The notes: generated from the sequence alone by a model not told the origin. A stretch of DNA of 64,000 nt from Spongiivirga citrea (GCF_010671565.1 NZ_JAABOQ010000007.1:62001-126000), one strand, 5' to 3'; counted from the stretch's first letter, positions 16,444-24,053 are shown. Program-made: numbers and translations.

Positions 16444-17627
16444 ACAGGTTCTCTGCGCTCCCAAAGGATGTTTTCAGCTCTTAATTTCTCGACCGTTTCC
16501 TTGACGATTTTTACTGTTTTTTGGACATGATCCTCTGTTGTGTGCCTTCCTAGACTAAATCTAACACTTGACATTGCCATTGATTGTGACACCCCCATTG
16601 CAGTCAATACATGAGAAGGTTCTACGGCGGCTGAATTACAAGCTGACCCGTTAGAGATAGCAATCTTCCTACTAAGCGAACGAAGTAGTTTTTGGCCATC
16701 TACAAAATCAAATGAGATATTAGATGTGTTTGCCAATCTAGGATTATTATTACCGTTAATAGAAACAGCTTCGATTTCAGAAAGTTCCAATTCAAGAAGA
16801 TCTCTAAGCTGCTTTAAACGCTGCTGTTCCACTTTTAAATTTTGAATAGCCAACTCGACTGCTTTGGCCATACCAACTATTAAAGGTACATTATAAGTAC
16901 CTCCCCGCATACCGCGTTGTTGTCCTCCACCATGAATTAGACCGTCCAGCAAACCCTGTTTTTCTTCACTTATATAATTAAAACCAACACCCTTAGGCCC
17001 ATATAGCTTATGTGCTGAAAAACATGCAAAATCGACTTTCGAAAAGAAATCATCAAGTGGGATTTTACCAAGAGTTTGTGTTCCGTCGACAAATAAAGGG
17101 CAATTACTTGTCCTACATATTTCAGAAATTGAATCCAGAGGCTGCAATACGCCTGTTTCATTATTGCCATATAGAACAGCGACGACTAAAGTTCTTTCAG
17201 TTATACTTTCTTTCAAAGATTGTAAGTTGATATGTCCTTCAGCATCGACGTCCAAATAGGTGATTGATGCGCCTTCCTTTTCTAGAAAATTACAAACATC
17301 AAGCATCGCTTTATGCGCTGTTTTTATTGTAATAATATGGTCGCGTTCCTTTCGGCTCTTATAAAACAAACCTTTCAGGATTGCATTAATTCCTTCAGTA
17401 GCTCCGGAGGTGTAAATGACTTCTTTAGGTTGAATTCCTAGCTGTTTCGCGATATCTTTTGTCGCTTCTTCTAATGCGTCCTTTGATAGCCAGCCATAGG
17501 CATGATGCTCGCTAGATGCATTGCCATAATGCTCACTAAAATAGGGCAGCATTGCCGTCACTACCTCCTCACTACAAGGAGTTGTTGCATTATAGTCAAG
17601 ATATATCTGCGAATAGCTCGATTTCAT
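16440..17627 (-). CDS. Cysteine desulfurase, NifS/IscS type
   Basis: This PLP enzyme removes sulfur from cysteine as a protein persulfide. The 395 residues show YLDYNATTP, the PLP-lysine segment FSAHKLYGPKG, the conserved GGGQQRGMRGGTYN and the catalytic-Cys loop SNGSACNSAAVEPSHVL, which belongs to the long-loop (IscS/NifS) group. It lies inside the Moco locus between xdhC and the MobA-like gene. It is therefore a good candidate sulfur donor for the MoeB-rhodanese/MoaD step or for XdhC-mediated sulfuration. General Fe-S assembly cannot be excluded, but no iscU or suf genes are nearby. Confidence 0.93.
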   Translation of the reverse strand: MKSSYSQIYLDYNATTPCSEEVVTAMLPYFSEHYGNASSEHHAYGWLSKDALEEATKDIAKQLGIQPKEVIYTSGATEGINAILKGLFYKSRKERDHIITIKTAHKAMLDVCNFLEKEGASITYLDVDAEGHINLQSLKESITERTLVVAVLYGNNETGVLQPLDSISEICRTSNCPLFVDGTQTLGKIPLDDFFSKVDFACFSAHKLYGPKGVGFNYISEEKQGLLDGLIHGGGQQRGMRGGTYNVPLIVGMAKAVELAIQNLKVEQQRLKQLRDLLELELSEIEAVSINGNNNPRLANTSNISFDFVDGQKLLRSLSRKIAISNGSACNSAAVEPSHVLTAMGVSQSMAMSSVRFSLGRHTTEDHVQKTVKIVKETVEKLRAENILWERREPV

Positions 17628-17710
17628 AATAGAAAATTACTCAAAAAAAAGTACTTTAGATAACCTTAAAGATAGCTGTTTTATTGGCTATTCTAATTTT
17701 TAGAGAAATC

Positions 17711-18841
17711 ATGAAGCATCAGAAACATGCGAAGTTAACAAAGCCGAATCAAGGCTTTTTTGCACGGAATGAAATTAGTTTTTTAGGCAGTAATTGTAAT
17801 CGGATTCAGCAGATAGCACAGTGTATTGCAAATTCACTCAATAATCAGTTCAATATAGGTTATGTTGATGCAGACCATGCCTCTCATGATGATGAAGGTG
17901 AAGTTGATAATCCCATTTTTAAACGAGAATTAACCGATAAGATATCCTATCATCAATTCGATACACACCCAAAATCTTCTGTCACGCAAAGACATACTTT
18001 TTTTGGAGATTGTGATCTGGTTTTTGTCAATGGAAATCATGAACGCGCTAACAATCAAATAGTCATTATTGATCCTAAAAAAGAAGCTTCTTTAATAAAA
18101 CGCAAGGATTCGTTGACCAATGTGATTGCACTAATTGGTATTGATTCAGAGGAAATACCCGCTTATATAAAAGAAGTACTACCTAATTACAATGAACTAC
18201 CACTTTTTCTTGAGGAAGATCAACAAGCCCTTTCAAGTTTTACAAAAGAATTCTTAGCCACAAAAATTCCAAAAATTAACGGACTCATACTTGGTGGTGG
18301 AAAGAGTACTAGAATGGGAGTTGATAAGTTGACGATGGACTACCATGGAACTTCTCAATTAAACTATCTAAACGAACTTTTGAGACCCGTATGCGAGCAG
18401 GTTTTCGTTTCCTTAGCGCATGATCAGGAAATCGAGAATACTATTTCAGATACTTTTATGGGTTTAGGCCCTTATGGAGGAATATTATCGGCCTTTCAAA
18501 AAGACCCAAACTCAGCTTGGTTCAGTGTCCCTTGTGACGTTCCTCTATTAGACAAAAAAACAGTTAACACATTAGTTTCTAAACGAGATACTAGTAAAGT
18601 GGCAACCTGCTTCTACAATTCTGAAACTGACTTTCCTGAGCCCTTAATTACTATTTGGGAACCCAAGGCATATCCCATTTTATTGCATTATCTATCTCAG
18701 GGATATTCCTGCCCCAGAAAAGTATTAATTAATACGGATGTGGCGATAGTTAAATTAGAAGATGAATCCGTACTGATGAATGCAAATACAGCAGAAGATC
18801 GGGATTTGGCTGCCAGCTTACTTTCAAAAACAACATCTTGA
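17711..18841 (+). CDS. MobA-like nucleotidyltransferase with an N-terminal degenerate MobB-like domain
   Basis: The C-terminal 190 residues are a MobA-type transferase that would attach GMP to Mo-molybdopterin: GLILGGGKSTRMGVDKL, then GPYGGILSAF and the metal-binding VPCDVPLLD, and near the end MNANTAEDRD. The N-terminal 180 residues look like MobB without a working P-loop: FLGSNCNRIQQIAQCIANSL replaces GxxGxGKT, while NIGYVDADHASHD and CDLVFVNGNHERANNQIVI keep the MobB order. The start at 17711 (MKHQKHAKL) is preferred to 17684. Its TGA overlaps the ATG of the next gene by 1 bp. Confidence 0.82.
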   Translation: MKHQKHAKLTKPNQGFFARNEISFLGSNCNRIQQIAQCIANSLNNQFNIGYVDADHASHDDEGEVDNPIFKRELTDKISYHQFDTHPKSSVTQRHTFFGDCDLVFVNGNHERANNQIVIIDPKKEASLIKRKDSLTNVIALIGIDSEEIPAYIKEVLPNYNELPLFLEEDQQALSSFTKEFLATKIPKINGLILGGGKSTRMGVDKLTMDYHGTSQLNYLNELLRPVCEQVFVSLAHDQEIENTISDTFMGLGPYGGILSAFQKDPNSAWFSVPCDVPLLDKKTVNTLVSKRDTSKVATCFYNSETDFPEPLITIWEPKAYPILLHYLSQGYSCPRKVLINTDVAIVKLEDESVLMNANTAEDRDLAASLLSKTTS

Positions 18842-19446
18842 TGCAAGCGGATAATCGGGTTACAGCAATCACACTTACGGCTGGACTTTCTTCTAGGATG
18901 CAACGTTGCAAGCTAAATTTACCATTTGCGAAGCACACTATTATACAAGAAGTTATTCAGCAATTATCCGATGCTGATGTTGCTGAAATAATTGTTGTTA
19001 CGGGACATTATCAATCAGAAATAAAAGAGCTTGTTCAAGAAAATGCTAAGATCAGATTGGTACACAATCCGGATTATCAAAAGGGAATGACCACTTCAAT
19101 ACAATGTGGGGTTAAAGCCACAGCTGGAAATACGAAAGGATATATGATTTGCTTGAGTGATATGCCGTTTATAAAAACTAAATCATACAATAAGATATTG
19201 GAAGAATTCAATAAAAATTATAACCATCAACCCCTTATAGTTCGACCATTCTACAACGAACAACCGGGAAACCCGACAGTTTTTAGTCATCATTTTAAAA
19301 ATGAAATTTTAAAGCTAGAATTTATGCAGGGTGCCAAACCACTTTTAAAAAAATACACTGACTCTGTTTTGGCTATGGATATACAAGAAGATGTGGTAGT
19401 AAAGGATATTGACACGAGCCTAGACTATAAAAATAGCGTAGGTTAA
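18841..19446 (+). CDS. MocA-like molybdenum cofactor cytidylyltransferase
   Basis: This NTP transferase-fold protein of 201 residues has the nucleotide loop LTAGLSSRMQRCKLNLPF, VVTGHY, LVHNPDYQKGMTTSIQCGV, the metal site CLSDMPF, and YNEQPGNPTVFS, as in MocA/GlmU-like enzymes that make molybdopterin cytosine dinucleotide. The Ala-to-Thr change in the usual LAAG start and Asn in LNLPF are small deviations. Translation is coupled to the MobA-like gene (TGATG). MCD is the cofactor form of many xanthine-dehydrogenase-family enzymes, which agrees with the xdhC neighbour. Confidence 0.8.
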   Translation: MQADNRVTAITLTAGLSSRMQRCKLNLPFAKHTIIQEVIQQLSDADVAEIIVVTGHYQSEIKELVQENAKIRLVHNPDYQKGMTTSIQCGVKATAGNTKGYMICLSDMPFIKTKSYNKILEEFNKNYNHQPLIVRPFYNEQPGNPTVFSHHFKNEILKLEFMQGAKPLLKKYTDSVLAMDIQEDVVVKDIDTSLDYKNSVG

Positions 19447-19463
19447 TATAGTGTTTTAAGTGG

Positions 19464-19565
19464 CTAATTGTTTCGATAGGTATCATTATACGCCTTTACG
19501 ACGGTAACGACCCATCCTATAAAAAAAATGGCAACCACTGCTGAATAAACAATTACAATATCCAT
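19464..19565 (-). CDS. 33-residue membrane miniprotein
   Basis: The ORF starts with ATG at 19563-19565, directly overlapping the stop of the upstream small gene (TAATG), and encodes MDIVIVYSAVVAIFFIGW followed by a short polar tail ending TYRNN. One membrane helix spans about residues 3-23. Coupling to the 60-residue membrane protein upstream supports that it is real. Function unknown; possibly a small subunit of a membrane complex. Confidence 0.5.
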   Translation of the reverse strand: MDIVIVYSAVVAIFFIGWVVTVVKAYNDTYRNN

Positions 19566-19747
19566 TATTTGGATTTTTTAAGATAAATCATAAACCCCAA
19601 AATTGTAGGAGCCCATAATCCTATAAAAATTGCATCAAGTTTGTTGCCGCCGATATAAATATATTCTGAAACAACAATGATAGATAATACGACTATTAAT
19701 AAAACGAAATTAGCGGCACCTATCTTCTTAATAAAACCTTTGATCAT
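19565..19747 (-). CDS. Small two-TM membrane protein
   Basis: The 60-residue protein has two membrane helices (about 12-30 and 38-55) separated by GGNKLDA, with a basic N-terminus (MIKGFIKKIG) and a basic end (YLKKSK). No family is recognised. Its stop overlaps the start of a 33-residue membrane miniprotein, so the two form a small operon. It is convergent with the MocA-like gene and divergent from the 73-residue membrane protein at 19851. Confidence 0.6.
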   Translation of the reverse strand: MIKGFIKKIGAANFVLLIVVLSIIVVSEYIYIGGNKLDAIFIGLWAPTILGFMIYLKKSK

Positions 19748-19850
19748 TTATGTTAACAAAATTTTATGAAATTTAATCATTTTTAAATAGAAATAGAATC
19801 AAATCCAAGATTAATTCATGTATTATTTTGAGTAACTTAGAAATAAAAAA

Positions 19851-20072
19851 ATGAAAGTTTCAGCAATGCAATGGTTGGCCTTAACGACTATGGTTTTGAT
19901 AACGGTGACCATATTTGCAACTATGAACTTCTCTTTCGGATGGGTATTTCTCTTTACTGTACTCGGGCAGTTCATGTTGGTTGTTACGGTATATAGAGTA
20001 TTACGAGACAACTACACAACTACGAAGGAGTTCGAAGATTTTTATGAAGATCGACCAGATCTAGGGAAATAG
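19851..20072 (+). CDS. Small two-TM membrane protein
   Basis: The 73-residue protein has helices at about 5-25 and 29-48 and a charged cytosolic tail (EFEDFYEDRPDLGK). No family is recognised. It is followed by a small hairpin at 20104-20118 (CCCCTAA/TTAGGGG) that may end transcription. It is the last chromosomal gene before the tRNA-associated island. Confidence 0.6.
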   Translation: MKVSAMQWLALTTMVLITVTIFATMNFSFGWVFLFTVLGQFMLVVTVYRVLRDNYTTTKEFEDFYEDRPDLGK

Positions 20073-20103
20073 GCCTACTTCTACTGCTATTACCATAAAC
20101 TCC

Positions 20104-20118
20104 CCCCTAATTTAGGGG
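20104..20118 (+). terminator. Short hairpin after the 73-residue membrane protein gene
   Basis: CCCCTAA (20104-20110) and TTAGGGG (20112-20118) form a tight stem followed by CTTTTAAAG. It is a weak terminator candidate for the plus-strand gene ending at 20072. Confidence 0.45.
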
Positions 20119-20132
20119 CTTTTAAAGTAAAA

Positions 20133-20158
20133 AAGCCCTCACATTTCTGTGAAGGCTT
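20133..20158 (-). terminator. Original terminator of the initiator tRNA gene, now behind the broken tRNA copy
   Basis: AAGCC...CACA and TGTG...GGCTT pair around TTTC, and on the minus strand the stem is followed by a T run. It lies 11 bp beyond the 3' end of the truncated tRNA copy at 20169, the place expected for the terminator of the tRNA gene before the island was inserted. Confidence 0.6.
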
Positions 20159-20168
20159 AATTTATTTA

Positions 20169-20213
20169 GTAGCGGGAACTGGACTCGAACCAGTGACCTT
20201 CGGGTTATGAGCC
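20169..20213 (-). repeat. Left direct repeat (attachment site): truncated initiator tRNA 3' end
   Basis: This 45-bp stretch is identical to 23474-23518, which is the 3' part of the intact tRNA gene (anticodon stem to discriminator base plus 1 bp). Here the sequence diverges directly after the match, so no tRNA can form. It marks the far end of an island integrated at the tRNA gene. Confidence 0.9.
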
Positions 20214-20293
20214 TGTGTCGGTTTTTTTGACATTTTTATAGTTCTGATTATTAGTTGATTAAACGCACAAAAACTAGCCATTTTATGTAAATG

Positions 20294-20314
20294 TGGCACT
20301 GTTTGGGACACTGT
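20294..20314. repeat. Tandem GGCACTGT-type motif near left end of the island
   Basis: TGGCACTGTTTGGGACACTGT contains two imperfect copies of a GG-CACTGT unit. A nearly identical tandem motif lies near the right end (23371-23390) in the same orientation. The two are at similar distances (80 and 83 bp) from the att repeats. The layout suits recombinase or excisionase arm-binding sites; this is inferred. Confidence 0.5.
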
Positions 20315-20331
20315 ATTAAAAGCAGTTAAAT

Positions 20332-20841
20332 CTACTTGTCACCTATTGAAACAGCCATCCGTTCATATTCAAAATGAGGTAGTTTTTTCTTGCTTATTTC
20401 AATACAGTCAATTCCAATTTTAGGTATAACTACGTCATACTCTTCTTCTACAAATTTGATTAAATCTTCTAAATGAGTTAATGATTTGGAAAAATGCTTG
20501 TCGTATGTCATGCAGGCTACTTGACTATTTTTATCAGAATGATGAATCAAATAACGGGATCTTCTGGATAAGTTTCTCAACTTAGTATAAGCTAAATAAG
20601 TCGTTTCATCTACTTTACCTAATGAGGTGGTATTATTACAATTTATCGCCTGTTCAACCTCTCTATGGGTTCTATATGTATAACCAAGAGTTTTAGCCAA
20701 GTGAGCATTCATTAGATGAACACCCACATAAAATACAGTAGTAACCTTCCAATCCCAAAAATCAGGAATTGAATTATCTACAGAATCTAAGAATTTTATA
20801 TTACGCTTAGCCTGAATAATGTGCTGATCGAAATTTGCCAT
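20332..20841 (-). CDS. HEPN-like protein, second gene of a coupled pair in the island
   Basis: The 169-residue all-helical protein resembles HEPN-fold families. It has DWKVTTVFYVGVHLMNAHLAK (30-50), a conserved-looking HREVEQAI, and then YTKLRNLSRRSRYLIHH. The arginine-rich SRRSRY followed by histidines gives R-x4-H (Arg96, His101) and R-x5-H (Arg94, His100), the spacing of HEPN ribonuclease motifs. HEPN proteins are common RNase toxins and antiviral effectors. Here the start overlaps the stop of the upstream gene (TAATG), a layout typical of toxin-antitoxin or defence pairs. No nucleotidyltransferase partner is present. Family call moderate, activity inferred. Confidence 0.6.
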   Translation of the reverse strand: MANFDQHIIQAKRNIKFLDSVDNSIPDFWDWKVTTVFYVGVHLMNAHLAKTLGYTYRTHREVEQAINCNNTTSLGKVDETTYLAYTKLRNLSRRSRYLIHHSDKNSQVACMTYDKHFSKSLTHLEDLIKFVEEEYDVVIPKIGIDCIEISKKKLPHFEYERMAVSIGDK

Positions 20842-21335
20842 TAAAGAGATTCTGTTGCTGAAAGGTCAACTTCTTTGTAGTGCCGCGGGAGCAAAAGCGC
20901 ATCACAATCTTCTACTATTGTTGAAGAAATTAAAAAACCATGTTGGGAGTATGTAGAATTAACGGCAGCTTCTGTTAAAATTAAAGCATCTTCCGTATCT
21001 TCATCATCCATTTTAATTTCTGCCCAGACTAATATTTTAGAGTTGGATAGATCCAGTCCTAATCTTAATGGCTTCGCCTTTCTTTTAGTAAATTCCGTAA
21101 AGTAGTCATTTAACATTTTTGCAATGTAAAACTTTGATGAAACTTCTTGTTGCTTAAGTACCATTTCTTCAAAACCTCCGAAAATCATTTTATCATAAAA
21201 ATCCTCTTTTTCAGGTTCTATAATACCATTGTTAATTTTGATTTGATCAGTACGAAGAGCGCCCACTAATTCAGTAAACCAGTTCTCTATTCGCTGCTCT
21301 TTTAAATCAGGCGAAATATCGTTTAACTCAGTCAT
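20841..21335 (-). CDS. Unknown protein, first gene of the HEPN-linked pair
   Basis: The 164-residue protein is not recognised. The N-terminal half is acidic and helical (ISPDLKEQRIENWFTELVGAL, then FYDKMIFGGFEEMVLKQQEVSSKFYIAKML). The C-terminal half is predicted beta/alpha (LRLGLDLSNSKILVWAEI, DALILTEAAVN, HGFLISSTIVEDCDALLLPRHY). The motif of a MNT antitoxin (GSxxxGxxRxxSDxD) is absent. It is translated just before the HEPN-like protein and overlaps it, so it is a candidate antitoxin, sensor or partner. The pair has no other gene in its transcript. Confidence 0.6.
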   Translation of the reverse strand: MTELNDISPDLKEQRIENWFTELVGALRTDQIKINNGIIEPEKEDFYDKMIFGGFEEMVLKQQEVSSKFYIAKMLNDYFTEFTKRKAKPLRLGLDLSNSKILVWAEIKMDDEDTEDALILTEAAVNSTYSQHGFLISSTIVEDCDALLLPRHYKEVDLSATESL

Positions 21336-21809
21336 AACAAAAAATGCTTAATTTGGGAGAAAGTTGGTTGATTAATGGTCAAATATAATGATAATACAAT
21401 TATTCCCTTAAGATACTAAATACATAACAATATCTATACCAAATATCGATTAACGGGGTGTTTTTAGCATTCCTACAACGAAAAATAAGGCATTGTGGGT
21501 CTAAAAAACCAAATACTTCCTTAGTCTTAAAAACAACAAATTGACTATTAGGTCTAAGAGTGTTAACCGTTTTTCCGGTTATCCAGCAGAAATGTAACAG
21601 TATCATCTTAATCGTGGAGAATAAAAAACCCGGTGGAAACCGGGTTATATGCTAGTTCGGATTAATATCCTTTTACATTAGGTCCTCGTCTCTAATAATT
21701 TGGTAATTAGATTGATCCGAAATAAAGGGATTAAGCCATTTCATATTTTCTAGTTTATTTGAATGATTGATTCCTCAAATTAAAGAATAACAATCGGTTA
21801 TACAAAACT
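21336..21809. other. 474-bp gap inside the island
   Basis: No convincing gene is seen. A 68-codon minus-strand ORF (21400-21606) has no initiation context and a composition unlike a protein. The gap holds the terminator of the 318-residue gene (21627-21646) and the promoter region of the HEPN-linked pair, with a TATATTTG box on the minus strand at 21381-21388 about 46 bp upstream of the first gene. Confidence 0.5.
21627..21646 (-). terminator. Strong intrinsic terminator
   Basis: AACCCGGT (21627-21634) and ACCGGGTT (21639-21646) pair perfectly around a 4-nt loop. On the minus strand the stem runs into TTTTTTATT. It ends transcripts of the 318-residue gene before the HEPN-linked pair. Confidence 0.88.
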
Positions 21810-22766
21810 TTAACTATTAATTCTTTGTGCAAATGTGATGCCAAAACCTTGATATGGCAAAATTACACCTTTTTTATGTACCCGACTAATTGTATTAGAA
21901 TGTATCGTATGCTTTTTCTCAAATGGTTCCGCTACTCCTACATTAAAAAAAGAAACTCTAACATTATCCGGGTATGATATACTAACGTCAAATTCCTTAG
22001 TAAATTTTTCAACGCGAAAAATTTTATAGTTGTCATTTAATATTGGATATTTCCTCTTCTCCTGCGTTTTTAGAGTAAAGGTTTTTTTGTCAGACACAGT
22101 ATATTCATACTTTGTTACTACCTCATTTTCATCTTCTTTAGGTTCTTTTTTTATCTTCTCAAGTAAATCTTCATCGTCAACATAAAAGTATTCCTTTTCA
22201 TTTATTATATTATCATCTGACTCTTTTACTCTCCGAAATGTATGGGTGAAAGTGCATTCTTTCACACCTTTTTCGACAACAACATCAATCTCAGTTGTTT
22301 GGGTAAAACTAAGCATGAAATCTTCTGTTAACTCATGAATATTTAATGTAACTCTAACTTCTTTATAGTAGTAATCTTCATTAATTGGTAAATAAGTATT
22401 TAAAATAGCATTGTTTATATGATGATTTAAATCAGGGAATTTCTGCTTATATAAGGCACTAGTAATTTTCTTCCATAAGTTATCCAAATCAGTCCTATGC
22501 TCTACAAAATCGCTACTTAAAATAATCTTTTCTAACTCTTCTTTAAACAATCCCAGAAACTGCAATGACTTCAGCACGGCAGCAAAAACACCAGTAGATA
22601 AAACGGCAATACCCGCCTTTTCTAAAATACTTTGCCAATCAGAGGATATAAATGCCTTAGTCGACAAATAAAACATAACCAAACTAATTATTATGTTAAT
22701 CCAAACTAAATGTTTGTAAAGAAATTTTCTAACTTTTTTAATCCATCTTTGTAAATCAGTCTCCAT
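21810..22766 (-). CDS. Two-TM protein with large charged, probably beta-rich cytosolic domain
   Basis: The 318-residue protein begins with a basic helix (LQRWIKKVRKFLYKHL) and two membrane helices (about 20-39 and 51-71). After these comes FKEELEKIILSSDFVEHRTDLDNLWKKITSALYKQKFPDL. The remaining 200 residues are charged and rich in alternating strands (KEVRVTLNIHEL, KECTFTHTFRRVKE, EYTVSDKKTFTLKTQEKRKY). No family is recognised. Two TM helices plus a beta-rich domain recall the 2TM-beta effectors of CBASS defence (Cap15/S-2TMbeta), but it is longer and no cyclase is present, so this is only an architectural likeness. Confidence 0.65.
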   Translation of the reverse strand: METDLQRWIKKVRKFLYKHLVWINIIISLVMFYLSTKAFISSDWQSILEKAGIAVLSTGVFAAVLKSLQFLGLFKEELEKIILSSDFVEHRTDLDNLWKKITSALYKQKFPDLNHHINNAILNTYLPINEDYYYKEVRVTLNIHELTEDFMLSFTQTTEIDVVVEKGVKECTFTHTFRRVKESDDNIINEKEYFYVDDEDLLEKIKKEPKEDENEVVTKYEYTVSDKKTFTLKTQEKRKYPILNDNYKIFRVEKFTKEFDVSISYPDNVRVSFFNVGVAEPFEKKHTIHSNTISRVHKKGVILPYQGFGITFAQRINS

Positions 22767-23051
22767 ACATAAATTTATTGCTATTGCAGCCTTTCATAAT
22801 CTTGTTATTTCTGATTTAAAATCAAATCCAAAGAATAAAACATCAAAATAAGATATCACCGAAAATCGTACAATTGTAATAAAAGGATATATTCTGATTT
22901 CTCCTCGTAACAATAGATAAAATATTGATTTTTTAAAATTTATATATTTGAAAGTCTGGTAGTTGCTAGCTAGTTTTAGTTGAGGAAAAATACTAATAAT
23001 TAGTAATCCATTCCAAATATTGTCGCCAAATTAATAAAAGATATTCGGCAA

Positions 23052-23315
23052 ATGTTTAAAATCAAATTTATGACATACAAATCAGCAATAGAATCTATCT
23101 CATGTATAATATCGGCATGCGATCTAGACACCCAAGTAAGAGTCATTAAACATATTGTAAAGAATAGTCCAGATTATAAATCTGCATATATGAAAAAACA
23201 CAATATCCCATCTCATATGGAATTGATGAAGAGTATATTAGACTCTCACAAACCGGTAGGCTACTCAAGTCGTCAACCCGAAGGTCCTAAAAAAAGCAAA
23301 AAACAAAAACAGTAA
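23052..23315 (+). CDS. Small unknown basic protein in the island
   Basis: The ORF encodes up to 87 residues; a second ATG at 23070 gives 81. It has a helical first half (YKSAIESISCIISACDLDTQVRVIKHIVKNSPDYKSAYMKKH) and a lysine-rich tail (GPKKSKKQKQ). No family is recognised. A positive tail suggests nucleic-acid contact, for instance a small regulator or excisionase-like factor, but no helix-turn-helix can be claimed. It is the only plus-strand gene of the island and is divergent from the two-TM gene. Confidence 0.5.
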   Translation: MFKIKFMTYKSAIESISCIISACDLDTQVRVIKHIVKNSPDYKSAYMKKHNIPSHMELMKSILDSHKPVGYSSRQPEGPKKSKKQKQ

Positions 23316-23370
23316 ACAGCTGTTTATCAGGGGTTTAAATTTTAAAGATTTTGAAGGAAATAACAAAAAC

Positions 23371-23390
23371 TGGCACTGTTTTGGCACTGT
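23371..23390. repeat. Tandem GGCACTGT motif near right end of the island
   Basis: TGGCACTGTTTTGGCACTGT holds two copies of GGCACTGT. It repeats the tandem motif near the left end in the same orientation and lies 83 bp inside the right att repeat. Confidence 0.5.
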
Positions 23391-23443
23391 TTTTTTCGTT
23401 AATTCGGCTTTTTCCTTCTTCAAGAATAAGTCTTAAAAACGCT

Positions 23444-23469
23444 GAAAGCCCTGCTAACGCAAGGCTTTC
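23444..23469 (-). terminator. Island-borne terminator for the intact initiator tRNA
   Basis: GAAAGCC (23444-23450) and GGCTTTC (23463-23469) form a stem 5 bp beyond the tRNA 3' end; a T run follows on the minus strand slightly further on. It replaces the original tRNA terminator that now lies at 20133-20158. Confidence 0.55.
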
Positions 23470-23473
23470 GGTT

Positions 23474-23547
<74 letters not shown>

Positions 23548-23830
23548 ATGTAAACTCAAAATACAATTCTTAGCTTTTAACTTTCGGTTCATAATGCCGA
23601 CTATCATATTTTGGATTGCAAATATACAACCATTTTACATTTAAGCAATAGTAGATTTAGTTAATTTAGAATATCTAATGCTTCATATATCCTTTCAGAT
23701 GAAACGAAATATTAACTATGTAATTTCTAGTTATTTAAAACGACAAAAACAAAAATTATTAATGAAATATTTGGTGTTTTAACAAAAATTAGTAATCTTG
23801 TGATATAGATAACCCCAAATTATCTCGACC

Positions 23831-23962
23831 ATGAAAAAATATGTAATCGCCACTTTGGCCTGTATTCTCCTTATTCTTGCTTATGTAGTTGAGCAAAAAG
23901 ATGTTGTTCAGAAGCGAAATTCATCTAAACAAAGTACTACAATTTCCAATTCAGTTACTTAG
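23831..23962 (+). CDS. 43-residue membrane or secreted miniprotein
   Basis: ATG at 23831 opens a 43-codon frame encoding MKKYVIATLACILLILAYVVEQ followed by a polar tail (KDVVQKRNSSKQSTTISNSVT). The N-terminus is a signal anchor or an uncleaved signal sequence. It is too short for family assignment. It lies upstream of, and in the same direction as, the TauE/SafE permease, separated by 91 bp. Confidence 0.45.
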   Translation: MKKYVIATLACILLILAYVVEQKDVVQKRNSSKQSTTISNSVT

Positions 23963-24053
23963 GAGTTTAAAAAAGTTTCCTGTATTATACCTAGGTTCGT
24001 TTTAATCGAATTTAGAATATCTTTGTCTTTAACTTCCAGATAAGACAAACAAC

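Noticed and set aside
20169-20213. Second tRNA gene
   Set aside because: Only the 3' part is present; acceptor 5' strand and D arm are missing, so it is an attachment-site remnant.
21400-21606. 68-codon minus-strand ORF in the island gap
   Set aside because: No initiation context, odd composition, and it lies between a terminator and the promoter of the next gene pair.
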